Assembly: GCA_002633005.1 (NCBI GenBank)
Contig: NMRA01000360.1
Span: 256,758-320,757 of the forward strand
Origin: Phoronis australis
Lineage: Eukaryota; Phoronida; Phoronidae
DNA length: 64,000 bases
Direction of reading: 5' to 3'
Part shown: piece after piece, positions 54,001-57,000 of the stretch
Position numbering within the stretch: the stretch's first letter is position 1
How the letters are laid out: each line of letters opens with the position of its first letter
The notes under the pieces: generated by a model
Databases searched by the model: none
What the model saw: only the letters and a program-made list of their open reading frames with translations
Told to the model about the DNA's origin: nothing
Made by a program: the position numbers and the translations under genes

Positions 54001-57000
54001 TACTAGTCGACTTGCAGATAGATATAAAAGCTGTACCACCTCCTAGTGGCTATTTTGGTATCGAAAAGGTATTTTCAGTATGTTTGCGAAAGAGCGTTTC
54101 CGGATGATATCTAGGAAACCGATACACGGATTAAAATGAACCATTCTTCCAATGAGTGATGGCAATGCCCCGGCACCAGTCGATTATCAGGTGATTTTTT
54201 TTACTGCAACATCTCCTAGTGGCCATTTTAGTCTCAATAAGGGTCTTTTCAGTATTTTTGGGAAGAGCGTTTCAGGGCAATATCTAGAGAAAAGATTGAC
54301 GGATATCAGTGGATTTTGACAAATAGGTGACAGCACCAGTCGATTTTAGTGCGTTTTTTCAGTTGTTTATTGTCAAAATGACTGGTTGTAGTGAAGCTTG
54401 ACACAGTCGTATGTGGGAAGAATGCACCGGCACCAGTCGTTCTTTGGACTTATTTGACTACACTTAGCATCTAGTGGCAAGTAAATTAGTTTTTGACGAA
54501 GTATTTCTTGTCAAATTTTAACGGAACTGCCATGTGTATATTACAGAAAGCATTACATTGGTTGGTTATCAATTACCTCAACTTTCCCTGTGAACCATTT
54601 CAGTTTTTGACTAGATATTCCTTGCCCGAAGCGTTTCCGGATGACACTTATCAAAAGGATTGAATAACGGATCTTCATAAAACTTGACACATGTTGTGTA
54701 AGACGGGGATTCGCATGAACCAGTCGATTTTTGGGTGGATGTGGCCGCGTCAGCTCCCGGTAGCTTCCACTTGTTTTCGACAAGATATTTTTTCCGTCCA
54801 TTATAGTCGAAATAACTGAATAGGTTTTAGCAAAACTTGACATTGCAGCATGTGGCAGAATTACGTTGGCATGGGTCGATTTTCAGACGCCTTCGACTAC
54901 CTCAGTACCCCCTTGAGGTCATCGTAGTTTTCAACAAGGTATTTCTTGTGGAAAGCGTTTCCTGATGACATAAAGGGAAGCGATTATCGGATCTTGGTGA
55001 AACCTTGCTGAAAAGTTTTTGATTAGAGTGCTCCGGCTGAGTCGACTTGGACAACCTTAGCACCCGCTAATTGTCTTTTTCAATTTTGCACAAGATATTC
55101 TTTGTCTACAGCGCCTTTGGAGGATATTTAGAAACCGATTGATGGATCTTAGTGATAGTTGGCGCATGGGGATTTATATGACGAGGTGGACTTGAATCAG
55201 TCATTGCGGGTATTACATACTCCTGTTGGCCATTTTGTTTCGAAAAGATATTCTGAAATATCCCCATGATTATTGTCAAAATGACTCGGCATGCAAGCTG
55301 TTACAAAACTCGATCCAACGTGGCAGAAATGTGTCAATACAAGTCGAGTTTCGGATTGATTTGACTTTCGTAGCCCCTACTGACTAATATAGTTTTTTTA
55401 CAAAACTGTCCTTGTCAAGTGTTTTCTGGTGATATCCATTTGATTGTAGGGTGGTTCTTGATTTCACTCAACACACAGATGTATGACGGGGCTGCACCGG
55501 TACCAATAGATTTTTTGACAGATTTGATTACCCCCAACACTAGTTCCTTAGTGGTCGTTTAGCTTTGGAGAAGACATTCCTCGTTGACACATTTTCTGGT
55601 GATCTGTAGAGAACCAATGGGTCAACTTTGATCACGAAACTTCGAGATATAGGGGTATAAGTCGGGAATGCTCCGACTTCTGTCGACTTCATTACCTTAA
55701 CACCCCTTCCCCGTGTCTTACTTCACCACATCGATTGAAAGACGCTGATGAGTTTTGCCTTTTGGAGGTGATGGAAACTTCCAGTTATTTGTTGACTCCA
55801 ACCTGGTGTCACTTCTGTGCCTACCTTTGCATCTGCCATTCCTCAAGTGTTCATTTTTTGTGAAAAGTCTGCTACAGTTGCCGATTTGGATGCGCTGTGC
55901 TGTGTCCGTTTGTGGCATTTTTATTTCTCTTGTTGCAAAACAGTCAAATTTGAAACGTTTTTGATTTGACGACAGTGTAATAAGTGAGATACCAACACCC
56001 CCTTGTGGTCAAATTGTTTTCGTTGTCTTGTACATTACATGAAGCTTATAAGCACCCCTAGAAACTTGCCGTTTGCGATGCACCGTGGGTGCATATGAAC
56101 GCTTTGCGTTGCTCTTGCTATATACCTAGGCATCAACTCCACAAATCGAATGTTTGTCAAAATGGCGAGTCCCTGTGATTTTTCTCAATATTGAATTATG
56201 ATTATGTCGCTGACGTTTGAATCGTGTGCACTAGTTCAAAATAATTGTCAATTGCCCAAAAATATTTTTACTGTTCAATTCTGCCTGTTGTTAATGTTGT
56301 CATTATGTCTGTTCCTGTCTACTTTTGGAACAACGGATGATATTACACGAACCATTCTTTGTTGTTTTGTGAATTAATTTGTTACGTAAGGAACAGGTGG
56401 ACACGTATAAAACGTAAAGTATTTAAATCAAAAGCTAGTTTCGTGACGAGGCAGGCTTATGCCAGCTTTAAAAATGTGAGTTGAATATGATGTATATGGT
56501 GGTCGTCCATCTGTTTATTACTGCTGCCAGCATCCTTGTGTTTTCAATGTGCCTTCTGTTAGTAGTTACTTGATAATCGTGTTTATATAATCGATCGACA
56601 TTGGCCCCGTTCACACGGCTCTGGCGCGTTTTCAATAAAGTTTCTGTTCACCCGTATAGTTTTCGAAACATTTCCCTCCACAACTATCGTTTTGTTTTCA
56701 AAAAGTTCTCGATTATGCTAATACAACCAAAAACGCTTTTTTTTTGTTCCGTCTATTTGAATTCTATAATACCGGCGATCGTGACAGCGTTTTCGTAAAG
56801 TTTTGGTTGTGGACGTATCAGAAAGTAAAAGATAAGTTATCAAAAAATTAAGCACTAGTTAGCGTCTTCAAAGGTATTCCTTTTTGGTTGCTGAATTCAG
56901 TGGAAAGATGTAACCAAGCAGTATTTGTTTTCTAGAGTTACGGACCTTTTTGATTTTCAAATCAGTAGATAGTGCGAATAGCTACCGTATCACTAAAGAA

